NCBI GenBank assembly: GCA_965276755.1
Contig: OZ255625.1
Location: 248,001-312,000 of the forward strand
Reading direction: 5' to 3'
Origin: CAJCIS01 sp965276755
GTDB taxonomy: Bacteria > Pseudomonadota > Alphaproteobacteria > Acetobacterales > Acetobacteraceae
Length of the DNA stretch: 64,000 nucleotides
The notes under the pieces were generated by a model, which was not told the DNA's origin, searched no databases, and saw only the letters and a list, made by a program, of their open reading frames with translations. The translations under genes and the position numbers were made by a program. The first letter of the stretch is position 1. Every line of letters starts with the position of its first letter. This document shows positions 16,072-24,155 of this stretch, in pieces.

Positions 16072-16845
16072 CTAGAACGAAGACGGGGGGTCCGGGGGGG
16101 ATGGCACATCTCCCCCGGCCTTTTTTATATGTAGCGCAGCGCCATCCCACAGGATGGCATTCGCTTCGGCGGTAAACGCGCCGCTATTTTCATGCAGCAC
16201 AAGTCCGGCCGATACCATGCATGCACCGCGGCCGTCATGGATGCCTTGCAGGATCAAGATCTTTGCGGGCGCATCTCGCCTGGGCCACAACGGCAGGAGT
16301 GTGATTTCCACACATTCCGCCGCGTTCAGGGCGCTGATTGCCTCGCCCAGTGACGCCGCCGGCACGATCAGGCTCAGTGTTCCCTTAGGCCGCAATGTCT
16401 GTGCCATGGATTTCGTCCACGCTGCGAGCAAGCCGATATGCGCGCATTTTGCGTTCGCACGGCCAGGCACGGGCGACACCGTTCCGGTATCGTTATGCCA
16501 TGGCGGGTTGGCGAATGCGTGGTCGAATGGCGCCTCGCTGCGCCAGTTGAGAACATCGCCGTTCTGCGCGCGCAGATGATCGAAGCCATTGGCGGCGAAA
16601 TTGGCCGCGGCGAGGGCTGCCTGATCGGGGTCGCGTTCCAGGCCCAGGCCGACGACACCAGGCACGCGGGCGGCCAGGCACAGCAGGCCGGCGCCGGCGC
16701 CGGTTCCGGCTTCCAGCACGCGATCACCGGGGCGGGCGGGAATGGACGCCGCGAGCAGGACGGGCTCGATGCCGGTGCGGTAGCCGGATGCGGGCTGGGC
16801 GTAGCGTATGCGGCCGCCGAGCAGCGTGCCTTGGGTGAGGTTCAC
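16072..16845 (-). CDS. TrmN6-like SAM-dependent methyltransferase with repeat-encoded tail
   Basis: A class I methyltransferase of the TrmN6/YfiC group (tRNA1(Val) A37 N6-methylation in E. coli). It opens TQGTLLGGRIRYAQP and PASGYRTGIEPVLLAASI, has the SAM loop VLEAGTGAGAGLLCLA and the catalytic NPPW (FANPPWHND) of N6-adenine methylases. The GTG start at 16845 overlaps the upstream DUF2007 stop. The last residues, AGGDVPSPPDPPSSF, are the translation of the family-B repeat at 16082-16121, so the native C-terminus has been extended. Convergent with groEL. Confidence 0.85.
   Translation of the reverse strand: MNLTQGTLLGGRIRYAQPASGYRTGIEPVLLAASIPARPGDRVLEAGTGAGAGLLCLAARVPGVVGLGLERDPDQAALAAANFAANGFDHLRAQNGDVLNWRSEAPFDHAFANPPWHNDTGTVSPVPGRANAKCAHIGLLAAWTKSMAQTLRPKGTLSLIVPAASLGEAISALNAAECVEITLLPLWPRRDAPAKILILQGIHDGRGACMVSAGLVLHENSGAFTAEANAILWDGAALHIKKAGGDVPSPPDPPSSF
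16082..16121. repeat. Family-B repeat between groEL and the TrmN6-like gene
   Basis: gacggggggtccgggggggatggcacatctcccccggcc. A bidirectional stem-loop lying 17 bases past the groEL stop; on the other strand it is coding for the methyltransferase tail. Confidence 0.85.
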
Positions 16846-17048
16846 GCCTCGCCCGCTTCGGCGAGGACGCGACGGGCACGGCTGGCGTAGTCCTCGGCCA
16901 CGACCAGGCGGCGGGGGAAGGCGCCGATGCCACCTTCCATGGCGCTCATCTGTGCGTCCAGGATTTCGGCGGCGATCCCGGCATCCCGCAGGAGGCTGAC
17001 GAGAAAATGCAATCGGATCAGGTTGTTGCTGCGCAGCAGTACGTGCAT
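16842..17048 (-). CDS. DUF2007-like putative signal-transducing protein
   Basis: A 68-residue protein: MHVLLRSNNLIRLHFLVSLLRDAGIAAEILDA, then a turn with FPRRLVVAEDYASRARRVLAEA. The beta-alpha-beta-beta-alpha layout and the closing valine-aspartate-alanine pattern fit the DUF2007 / 'putative prokaryotic signal transducing protein' family, which resembles PII-like small domains. The stop overlaps the GTG of the methyltransferase gene (GTGA), so both are translated together. The role of the pair is unknown. Divergent from the polyprenyl synthase gene, 70 bases away. Confidence 0.75.
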   Translation of the reverse strand: MHVLLRSNNLIRLHFLVSLLRDAGIAAEILDAQMSAMEGGIGAFPRRLVVAEDYASRARRVLAEAGEA

Positions 17049-17118
17049 TCGTGCCCCCGATATTGACCTGGATACGAACGCCGCCGATACCCCATGGGCA
17101 AACCGCCTGGAGCCATTT

Positions 17119-18147
17119 TTGTCCCGCGCCGCGACACTGCCATCCGCCGGGCCGCCCGCGCCGGCGCCTGACGCGCTGGCGAGCCTGGCGGCCATGGTGG
17201 GCGAGGATCTGCACGCCTGCAACCGGCTGATCGTGGACAACATGCACAGCGAGGTCGAGCTGATCCCTCGCCTGGCCGCGCATCTGGTGGCGGCCGGCGG
17301 CAAGCGGCTGCGGCCGATCCTGACTTTGGCGTGTGCGCGGCTGTGCGGGTATTCGGGCGGGCAGAGGCACGTGGCGTTGGCGGCGTGCGTGGAATTCATC
17401 CACACGGCGACGCTGCTGCATGACGATGTTGTCGATGGCAGCCAATTGCGGCGCGGATTGGCGAGTGCGAATGCCGTGTTCGGCAATCAGGCCAGCGTGC
17501 TTGTGGGTGATTTTCTGTTCAGCCGCGCGTTTCAGTTGATGACCGCGGATGGCAGTTTGCATGTTTTGCGGATCTTGTCGGACGCATCGGCCACGATTGC
17601 CGAGGGCGAGGTGTTGCAGTTGGTCACGCAAAACGATCTTAGCACGCGCGAGGAGCGTTACCTGGAGGTGATCCACGGCAAGACGGCGGCGCTTTTTGCC
17701 GCGGCTTGTCAGGTGGGGGGCGTGGTGGCCGGCGTGCCCGAGGCGCAGGAGGCGGCGCTGGCGGCGTATGGCGGTGCACTCGGCATGGCGTTTCAATTGG
17801 TCGATGACGCGCTGGATTATGCGGCCGATCAGCGCGAATTGGGCAAGACGGTGGGCGACGATTTCCGCGAGGGCAAGATCACGCTGCCGGTGCTGGCTGC
17901 TTACCATGCGGGGAGTGAGGAGGATCGCGCGTTTTGGCGGCGCACGATCGAGGCGAGCGAGCAGGGCGAGGACGATTTGGAGCGTGCGTTGACGCTGATG
18001 GCGCGGACTGGAGCGATTGAGGCGACGCTGGCTCGCGCTGCGGTTTATGCGGACCGGGCGAAGGATGCGTTGGGGAGTTTTACAGCGGCTGGCGTGCGGA
18101 CGAGCTTAATGGATGTGGCGGATTATACAGTGAGCCGAGCCCGCTAA
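17119..18147 (+). CDS. ispB: Polyprenyl (octaprenyl/decaprenyl-type) diphosphate synthase
   Basis: A trans-prenyl transferase that makes the long side chain of ubiquinone. First aspartate-rich motif LLHDDVVDGSQLRRG, second QLVDDALDYAAD, plus GGKRLRPILTLA for IPP binding. No ATG fits the N-terminus well: TTG at 17119 has TGGAG seven bases before it and gives 342 residues; ATG at 17194 (MVGEDL) would trim the first helix. A longer frame starting at 16927 runs through the neighbouring gene on the other strand and is unlikely. Chain length cannot be told from sequence alone, so the symbol is tentative. Confidence 0.9.
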   Translation: MSRAATLPSAGPPAPAPDALASLAAMVGEDLHACNRLIVDNMHSEVELIPRLAAHLVAAGGKRLRPILTLACARLCGYSGGQRHVALAACVEFIHTATLLHDDVVDGSQLRRGLASANAVFGNQASVLVGDFLFSRAFQLMTADGSLHVLRILSDASATIAEGEVLQLVTQNDLSTREERYLEVIHGKTAALFAAACQVGGVVAGVPEAQEAALAAYGGALGMAFQLVDDALDYAADQRELGKTVGDDFREGKITLPVLAAYHAGSEEDRAFWRRTIEASEQGEDDLERALTLMARTGAIEATLARAAVYADRAKDALGSFTAAGVRTSLMDVADYTVSRAR

Positions 18148-18185
18148 AGCAGTGCGGAGCGTTGAGGCCCCGGCGAGCACGTTAG

Positions 18186-19787
18186 TCACTTCGGCTTGGC
18201 GACCAAATGCATCCGGTCCTGGCGGACGTAAAGATTTGGGGCGCCGTCGGCAACATACTCTTTCTTCAGGATCTCTGGTATGCAAGGCATAAACGTTTCG
18301 GGCGCCCAGATTCCCCACACTTTCCAAGCGTCATAGACGATCACCGGTGGAGGGTGGGCGTAAATATCAGCACAGAGGTCCCGAGTGCGGCCAAACCACG
18401 GATGACGTGCGTACTCGGCCTCCCAAGGAAGGTACTCGTGGAACTTTCTAAGTGGCAGAAAACCCGCTGGCAAAAAGAAGTCGGGGTTGTACACCAAAAC
18501 CAGTAAGCGTTCTTCAGGTTTTAAGATTGAGCGAATTCGGCGGTCGATGGAATTATGATAGTCGACCGCGAGACTGGCCTTCGGCCAATGGATGAACGTC
18601 TCGCGCCTCGCGGAACCAGGAGAAGTGATAGCGCCACGATCCACTGTCTCCGACAAACATAGCAGTAATCCAATGAGAAAGCTGCCAATCCAGGCGCTTC
18701 TGACCGATACAAGTGGAGCGATGTGCGGCGCGAGCGCAGGCGGTAGGGCAAGCGCCAAGATCGCAATGCTCGCAACCAAAAAGCCGCCATCTTGGAATCC
18801 GAACGCCCCACGGAAATTTATCATTAGGATCGCGGTTGCCAGAGAAGCGAGCGAAAGTAAGCGAGAGAGAGGATGTGCGCGGAACAACGCCATGCGCGGT
18901 GGCATCAGAAGGCAAAGACCCGAAAAGAACGTTATCGCCGCGCCAGATTGAACCAACTCGTTGGGTTTGGTGGAGGGAACTAAGCTGCTGACGGCTAAGC
19001 GCCAACCGAAGTCCGTAAATCTAGAGTAATTCAACTGGTTGTTAATTACGTGGAACACAAAATATCCAACGATGTCGCCGAAGCACAACAGCCAGGTCAC
19101 TACAACCAGGCAGCCGACCGCGAACCCTATAGACAAATTGACGGAAATTCTTCTCATCGCAGTAGAACTCGTATCACTCCACAAAGCGCAACCGGCGCTA
19201 GCCACAAGCAGAACAACCGTAGGCGCAAGCGAGTATGCCGCCGCGCATAACAGAGCGAGGCAGAACCCACAAAGCAGTGACTGTCTTCTAGAAACAGGAT
19301 CACCCAGCCACGCCGGAACAACCAATCCCGCCAGAACGGTCGTCGTCAGGAGACCGGTCAGAATATGGTAGTTTACCATGTCCAACGATTGTACGAGCCA
19401 TGGCGCGGCGATGAGGCCGAGGAAGAATGCTGCGCCCCAGAGTCGGCTTGTCACTTGGTGGAAAACAGGGGATTTATAGACGGCAACTGCGGTGAGACCG
19501 ACTAGTGCTACTATTCCCCACCGTGCGTTAAGCGGCTCCTTCCATCCGAACACTACCCCAAACGCTTGCGCTGCCATAAAGCTTAGAGGACCGTGGGCGT
19601 CAATAAAGTCCCGGTATAGCTTGTCGCCCGCCCTTATGGCACGTGCACCTAAGAAATGCCCGCTTTCGTCGCCGAAAGTGAGAAAGTGGATCCCGTGTAT
19701 TCCTCGAGCGGCGAACCAGATTGTGACCAAAGCAAGAAGCAGCGCAGCGGGTAGCCATCTAGGTTGCGCGCGCGGCACAACGATCAT
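18186..19787 (-). CDS. GT-C-like polytopic membrane protein (probable lipid-linked glycosyltransferase)
   Basis: 533 residues with about ten to twelve hydrophobic segments. After the first segment comes FGDESGHFLGARAIRAGDKLYRDFIDAHGPL; acidic residues in the first periplasmic loop followed by an A-R-A-I...G..LY.D pattern are typical of the GT-C fold (ArnT/PMT-like). The C-terminal 130 residues are soluble and contain HPWFGRTRDLC. Substrate cannot be named. GC is clearly lower than in flanking genes, suggesting acquisition. It ends 39 bases from the polyprenyl synthase gene. Confidence 0.6.
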   Translation of the reverse strand: MIVVPRAQPRWLPAALLLALVTIWFAARGIHGIHFLTFGDESGHFLGARAIRAGDKLYRDFIDAHGPLSFMAAQAFGVVFGWKEPLNARWGIVALVGLTAVAVYKSPVFHQVTSRLWGAAFFLGLIAAPWLVQSLDMVNYHILTGLLTTTVLAGLVVPAWLGDPVSRRQSLLCGFCLALLCAAAYSLAPTVVLLVASAGCALWSDTSSTAMRRISVNLSIGFAVGCLVVVTWLLCFGDIVGYFVFHVINNQLNYSRFTDFGWRLAVSSLVPSTKPNELVQSGAAITFFSGLCLLMPPRMALFRAHPLSRLLSLASLATAILMINFRGAFGFQDGGFLVASIAILALALPPALAPHIAPLVSVRSAWIGSFLIGLLLCLSETVDRGAITSPGSARRETFIHWPKASLAVDYHNSIDRRIRSILKPEERLLVLVYNPDFFLPAGFLPLRKFHEYLPWEAEYARHPWFGRTRDLCADIYAHPPPVIVYDAWKVWGIWAPETFMPCIPEILKKEYVADGAPNLYVRQDRMHLVAKPK

Positions 19788-19877
19788 CTTGCGGCCCTTA
19801 GTTTAGTCTCAGGACGCGAAGAGATCACACTTCAGATCCTTTTAATCATTACCGAAGCATTCTGCACCGATTAAAGA

Positions 19878-19918
19878 GACGGGGGGTTTGGGGGGGATGG
19901 CACATCTCCCCCAACCTT
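19878..19918. repeat. Family-B repeat downstream of pyrE
   Basis: gacggggggtttgggggggatggcacatctcccccaacc, ten bases past the pyrE stop on the reverse strand; a likely pyrE terminator. Confidence 0.85.
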
Positions 19919-19927
19919 GTCTTCATC

Positions 19928-20623
19928 CTAGCCTGCCGCGCCAACATCCGCCCCATGCGCGCGCGACCACGCCACGGGATCCTCCAAAAACCGCCTCACC
20001 TCGGCCAAATGCGGCTCGGGAAAATAGGGCCGCTCCCGGCAAGCCTCCAGCACATCCCACCAAGTGCACAGATGGTGCAGCGTAATGTCCATCTTGGCCA
20101 GCGTCTCCAGGCTGCCCGGAAACACGCCATAGTAGAAGACAACGAACGCGTGGTTGACCAGCGCGCCCGCGTCACGCAGTGCCTGGGCGAAGCGGATCTT
20201 GCTGCGACCGTCGGTCGTCAAATCCTCGACCAGCAGCGTGCGCATGTCGGTGGGTACATCGCCCTCGATCAGTGCATTGCGGCCGAAACCCTTGGCCTGC
20301 TTGCGCACATAGGACATGGGCGTGCCCATCAAATCGGCCATCCAGGCGGCAAATGGAATGCCCGCGGTTTCCCCGCCGGCAATGGCTTGCACAAATTCAT
20401 AGCCGACATGGCGCTGGATTTTCTGCACGCCGAGCGCGCAGATGCGCTGTCTCGCGCGCGGGAAGAAGATGATCTTGCGGCAATCGATATAGACCGGGCT
20501 CTTCCAGCCGCTGGTCAACGTGTAGGGTTCATCGGGGCGGAAATTCAGCGCGCCGATTTCAAGCAGGATGCGCGCGGTGGTCAGGGCGGCATCGCGGTCC
20601 CAGTTGCTGTCGCGGTTGTCCAT
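19928..20623 (-). CDS. pyrE: Orotate phosphoribosyltransferase
   Basis: Forms orotidine 5'-phosphate from orotate and PRPP in pyrimidine synthesis. The PRPP-binding loop is seen as LLVEDLTTDGRSK; IGALNFRPDEPYTLTSGWKSPVYIDCR is the typical orotate-side opening. ATG at 20623 (MDNRDSN) was chosen over a longer frame. 231 residues matches the longer alphaproteobacterial form, which carries an extra C-terminal helical part (TWWDVLEAC, then EVRRFLEDPVAW). pyrF, the next pathway enzyme, is 8 kb away at 28749. Confidence 0.92.
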   Translation of the reverse strand: MDNRDSNWDRDAALTTARILLEIGALNFRPDEPYTLTSGWKSPVYIDCRKIIFFPRARQRICALGVQKIQRHVGYEFVQAIAGGETAGIPFAAWMADLMGTPMSYVRKQAKGFGRNALIEGDVPTDMRTLLVEDLTTDGRSKIRFAQALRDAGALVNHAFVVFYYGVFPGSLETLAKMDITLHHLCTWWDVLEACRERPYFPEPHLAEVRRFLEDPVAWSRAHGADVGAAG

Positions 20624-20738
20624 GGGCTGACCTGCACTCCGGCTTGACCGGGCCGTTCTGCATGGTGGGCGGGGACGCGGCAAGAGGTGGGGGCAAGCCA
20701 TTGCGAGGGCGTGGGTGCGCCGCTAGACTGGCCGCTTG

Positions 20739-20755
20739 TTGAGAGCGATTCTCAA
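20739..20755. promoter_or_regulatory. Fur-like palindrome
   Basis: ttgagagcgattctcaa. The core TGAGAGC-G-ATTCTCA follows the 7-1-7 layout of Fur boxes (TGAtAAT-N-ATTaTCA) with a few mismatches. It lies 13 bases before the GTG of the small gene at 20768, inside the likely promoter or leader. Binding by Fur or Irr is an inference. Confidence 0.5.
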
Positions 20756-20767
20756 TTGGAGGCTCAT

Positions 20768-20992
20768 GTGACCGAAATTGCCCGCAGGTGCGAACGCGCG
20801 GTGGTGACCGCCTATCGCGAGCTGCGCCGCGCGGGAACGGAGGACATGCCGGCTTTCCAGAGCTGCACGACGCTGTATCGCATCCATCACCCGGAGGCCT
20901 CGGTGAACGAGGCGCGGCGGCTGGTGGCGGAGTGGATCGATCATCACGTGGTGCGGGAGAGTGCGGCGCCTTCTCGGGGATGTGATTGCTGA
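20768..20992 (+). CDS. Small hypothetical protein behind a Fur-like box
   Basis: The GTG at 20768 is preceded by TGGAGG at a good distance and gives 74 residues: TEIARRCERAVVTAYRELRR, then DMPAFQSCTTLYRIHHP and EARRLVAEWIDHHVV, ending RGCDC. It looks like a compact helical protein; the three cysteines (one central, two at the end) could bind metal. I do not recognise the family. The putative iron box suggests a role in iron homeostasis. Its stop lies just before the esterase gene. Confidence 0.6.
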   Translation: MTEIARRCERAVVTAYRELRRAGTEDMPAFQSCTTLYRIHHPEASVNEARRLVAEWIDHHVVRESAAPSRGCDC

Positions 20993-21010
20993 CACCGCGA
21001 GGAAGTAAGC

Positions 21011-21040
21011 CGGGGGGGATGAAGCCATCCCCCCCAGGGC
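21011..21040. repeat. Family-B repeat variant at the 5' end of the esterase gene
   Basis: ccgggggggatgaagccatcccccccagg: the stem with a GATG-AAGC-CATC loop, as at 49718. It contains the ATG proposed as the start of the esterase gene. Confidence 0.7.
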
Positions 21041-22575
21041 GCCCCGGCGCTATTTTGATTTTTGCGCTGATTCTGCTTGCAGGCGCGGCGCCCGCGCATC
21101 GGTTTATGCGGGTTCTGCTGCCGGTGGGTGCGCCGCACGCGCTTTCGGGGCGATTGCTGGTTCTGGCGCGGGCGGCGCCGCACAATGGTGCGCCGGCTTC
21201 CGTTGATATCGATGAATTCGATCCGGGCGCCACGACCGTTGCCGCGCAGGAGGTCAGTGGCCTGGCGCCGGGGGCTGGGGTCGATATCGACGGCGATGCG
21301 CTGGCCTATCCTGCCGGATTTTCAGCGCTTCCGGCTGGGCAGATTGCGCTGCAGGCGGTGCTGGACGTGCACCACGACTATGCCTATTCCGGCCGGCACG
21401 CGGGCGATGTGACCAGCCGCGTGGTGCTGGCATCCAATTCCGATCTGCCGGCGCTCAGCTTGAGCGAGGCGGTGAGCGATCCCGATCCCTGGGCCGACAC
21501 GGCTCTTGCCTCTGCGCATGCCCGTGTTTCGCCGATCGAGCATCCGAGCGAGGCGCTGGCGCGATTCTGGGGCAGGCCGATCACGCTGCGCGGGTATGTG
21601 CTGACGCCGCCTGGCTACGATGCCCGCGCGGGCACGCTGTATCCAACGGTCTATTTGCTGCCCGGCTACGGCTCGCGCCTGGCCAGCCTGCCTGGGCGCA
21701 TCGCCTACGTCGATGCCGCCATGCAGACGCACGCAATGCCGCCGATGGTGTGGGTGTTTCTCGATCAATCTAGCCCGACCGGCACGCACGAATTTGCGGA
21801 CTCGATCAATAACGGTCCGTATGGCATGGCGCTGACGCGCGAGCTCGTGCCGTATGTCGAAGCCAAATTCCATGTGCGCAGGGAACCGGGCACGCGGTTT
21901 CTGACCGGACACTCGTCCGGTGGATGGGCGGCATTGTGGATCATGACACGCTTTCCCGGGCTATTTGGGGGTGCGTGGGCGACATCGCCCGACCCGGTCG
22001 ATTTTCATGATTTTTCCGGCGTGGATCTGTATGCGCCGGGTGCGAACATGTACCGCGCGCCGGATGGCACGAGGCGTCCATTGATGCGCAAATCAGCTGA
22101 ATCGATCGAGGACGTGGCGAAGCTGGAGCGCGTGCTGGGACCGACGGGCGGGCAGTTTTCCTCGTTCGAGTGGGTGTTCTCGCCGCGTGGTCAGGATGGA
22201 CGGCCGGAGCCGTTGTTTGATCGGGAGAGCGGCGAAGTCGATCACGATGTCGCGGCGTATTGGGCGGAGAATTACGACATTGCCGGGCGCATTGCCTCGC
22301 ATTGGGGCCTGCTGAAGCACGCGTTGCCGGGCAAGATGCACGTTATCGTGGGAACTGAGGACACGTTCTTTCTGGATGGTCCGGTGCATCGGCTGCAGGC
22401 GGTGCTCGATCGGCTGGGGGCGGGGGCTGCGTTCACCTATTTGCCTGGCCGGGGGCATTTCGATCTGTACCGGCGCGGGGATGACGCGCACGGGCTGCTA
22501 AAGGATATCGCCGCAGCCATGGCCAAAGCCGCAAGTGCCGTGCCAATGACCAAGGATAGCGACGGCGACCAGTGA
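21019..22575 (+). CDS. Secreted esterase of the EsteraseD/enterochelin-esterase-like fold
   Basis: About 518 residues. After a hydrophobic signal (AILIFALILLAGAAPAHRF) comes a beta-rich N-terminal domain and then an alpha/beta-hydrolase domain: oxyanion-side YPTVYLLPGYGSR, nucleophile elbow TGHSSGGWAAL, acid side VIVGTEDTFFLDGP and catalytic histidine GRGHFDLYR. This matches the putative esterase (PF00756) family; the substrate is unknown. The start is uncertain: ATG at 21019 lies within a family-B repeat, and TTG at 20986 overlaps the upstream stop. The neighbouring Fur-like box makes siderophore-ester hydrolysis a thinkable role, nothing more. Confidence 0.82.
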   Translation: MKPSPPGRPGAILIFALILLAGAAPAHRFMRVLLPVGAPHALSGRLLVLARAAPHNGAPASVDIDEFDPGATTVAAQEVSGLAPGAGVDIDGDALAYPAGFSALPAGQIALQAVLDVHHDYAYSGRHAGDVTSRVVLASNSDLPALSLSEAVSDPDPWADTALASAHARVSPIEHPSEALARFWGRPITLRGYVLTPPGYDARAGTLYPTVYLLPGYGSRLASLPGRIAYVDAAMQTHAMPPMVWVFLDQSSPTGTHEFADSINNGPYGMALTRELVPYVEAKFHVRREPGTRFLTGHSSGGWAALWIMTRFPGLFGGAWATSPDPVDFHDFSGVDLYAPGANMYRAPDGTRRPLMRKSAESIEDVAKLERVLGPTGGQFSSFEWVFSPRGQDGRPEPLFDRESGEVDHDVAAYWAENYDIAGRIASHWGLLKHALPGKMHVIVGTEDTFFLDGPVHRLQAVLDRLGAGAAFTYLPGRGHFDLYRRGDDAHGLLKDIAAAMAKAASAVPMTKDSDGDQ

Positions 22576-22611
22576 AGAGGGTTGGCGCGCTCGAAGGTGA
22601 CGGCGCGCCAG

Positions 22612-22655
22612 GAGCAAAAGTTTTTTGGTTCTTTTTTTCAAAAAAGAACGACCTT
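22612..22655. repeat. Family-A hairpin between convergent genes
   Basis: gcaaaagttttttg then gttcttttttt...aaaaaagaac (22628-22649) then gaccttcctt. It lies between the ends of the esterase gene and gltA. A GC inverted repeat (ggcgcgc...gcgcgcc, 22583-22609) stands directly before it. Confidence 0.8.
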
Positions 22656-22660
22656 CCTTC

Positions 22661-23953
22661 TTACCGTTCCCCCATCGCCACATAATCCCGTTGCGCGTGA
22701 CCCGTATAAACCTGACGGGGCCGCCCGATGCGCTGCGTCGGGTCCTCCATCATTTCCTGCCACTGGCTGATCCAGCCCACCGTGCGCGCCACGGCAAACA
22801 GCACCGTGAACATGCTGGTCGGAATGCCCATCGCCTTGAGGATAATGCCCGAATAGAAATCGACATTGGGATAGAGCTTTTTGCTAATGAAGTATTCGTC
22901 GTGAAGCGCGATGCGCTCCAGCTCCACGGCCAGGTCCAGCAGCGGATCGTCCTTGATGCCGAGTTCGGTCAGCACCTCGTGACACGTCGCCTGCATGATT
23001 TTCGCGCGCGGATCATAGTTCTTGTAAACGCGATGGCCGAAACCCATCAGGCGCACGTTGCTGTTCTTGTCCTTCACTCGCTCGATAAAATCGGGGATGT
23101 GCGAGACGTCACCGATTTCGGCGAGCATCTTGAGCACTGCCTCATTGGCGCCGCCATGGGCGGGTCCCCACAGGCTGGCGATGCCGGCCGCGATACACGC
23201 GAACGGGTTGGCACCGGTCGAGCCGGCCAGGCGCACGGTACTGGTCGATGCGTTCTGTTCATGGTCGGCGTGCAGGATCAAAATGCGGTCCATCGCACGG
23301 GCCAGGACGGGATTGACGTGGTAGGGCTCGGCCGGCACGGCGTTCATCATATAGAGGAAGTTTTCCGCGTAGCCGAGATCATTGCGCGGATACATGAAGG
23401 GTTGGCCGATCGAATATTTGTAGGCCCAGGCGGCAATCGTCGGCATCTTGGCGATCAGGCGAAAGGCGCTGATGCGGCGGTGCTCGGGGTTATTGATGTC
23501 CAGGCTGTCGTGATAGAAGGCCGAGAGCGCGCCGACGACGCCGCAGATCACCGCCATCGGGTGCGCGTCCCGCCGGAAGCCGTTGTAGAATTGGCGCAAT
23601 TGTTCATGCACCATGGTGTGCAGCATGACCCCGCGTTCGAATTCGGCGAGCTCGGCCGGATTGGGCAGTTCGCCGTTCAGCAGCAGGCAGGCGACTTCAA
23701 TGAAGGTGGATTTTTCTGCGAGCTGGTCGATCGGGTAGCCGCGATGCAGCAGGATGCCCTCGTCGCCATCGATATAGGTGATGCGGCTGTCGCACGCCGC
23801 GGTGCCGCCGTAGCCGGGGTCATAGGTAAAGACGCCCAGATCGGCGTAGAGCTTGCGGATGTCGGCGACGCTCGGCCCGATCGTGCCAGGCAGAAGCGGC
23901 AGCTTGGACGTGCGGTCCGTGCCTTCCATGGTCACGGTGAGGCTGCTGCTCAT
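22661..23953 (-). CDS. gltA: Citrate synthase
   Basis: Condenses oxaloacetate and acetyl-CoA at the entry of the TCA cycle. Catalytic histidine region ADHEQNASTSTVR, GPAHGGANEAV with the second histidine, GFGHRVYKNYDPRA, and the aspartate in KLYPNVDFYSG are all present. The ATG at 23953 (MSSSLTVTMEG) gives 430 residues, the usual length of the hexameric type II enzyme of Gram-negative bacteria. Divergent from the solute-binding-like gene. Confidence 0.97.
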   Translation of the reverse strand: MSSSLTVTMEGTDRTSKLPLLPGTIGPSVADIRKLYADLGVFTYDPGYGGTAACDSRITYIDGDEGILLHRGYPIDQLAEKSTFIEVACLLLNGELPNPAELAEFERGVMLHTMVHEQLRQFYNGFRRDAHPMAVICGVVGALSAFYHDSLDINNPEHRRISAFRLIAKMPTIAAWAYKYSIGQPFMYPRNDLGYAENFLYMMNAVPAEPYHVNPVLARAMDRILILHADHEQNASTSTVRLAGSTGANPFACIAAGIASLWGPAHGGANEAVLKMLAEIGDVSHIPDFIERVKDKNSNVRLMGFGHRVYKNYDPRAKIMQATCHEVLTELGIKDDPLLDLAVELERIALHDEYFISKKLYPNVDFYSGIILKAMGIPTSMFTVLFAVARTVGWISQWQEMMEDPTQRIGRPRQVYTGHAQRDYVAMGER

Positions 23954-24155
23954 TGGCGGTGTCCTGTGGTTGGAACGTGCGAGGCCCGGGCCGGCTGGCG
24001 GATCGGCATGTCGTAGAAGGTACGCCATGGAGGGAGGATAAAGGGGCAAGCCGCCCGGGTGCAACCTTCGCACCCGCAGCATGCCGCCGCGTGCCGGCCT
24101 TGACGGCGGCGGCCAGAACGTTTGTACCGAGGCTGTGGTGGAACGCCGGGGTAGA

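Noticed and set aside
14313..16109. 598-codon reverse-strand frame across groEL
   Set aside because: Antisense to a universally conserved gene, no recognisable domain.
16846..17907. Upstream extension of the TrmN6-like gene to 611 residues
   Set aside because: The added part is antisense to the polyprenyl synthase and spans the DUF2007 gene; the family start is at 16845.
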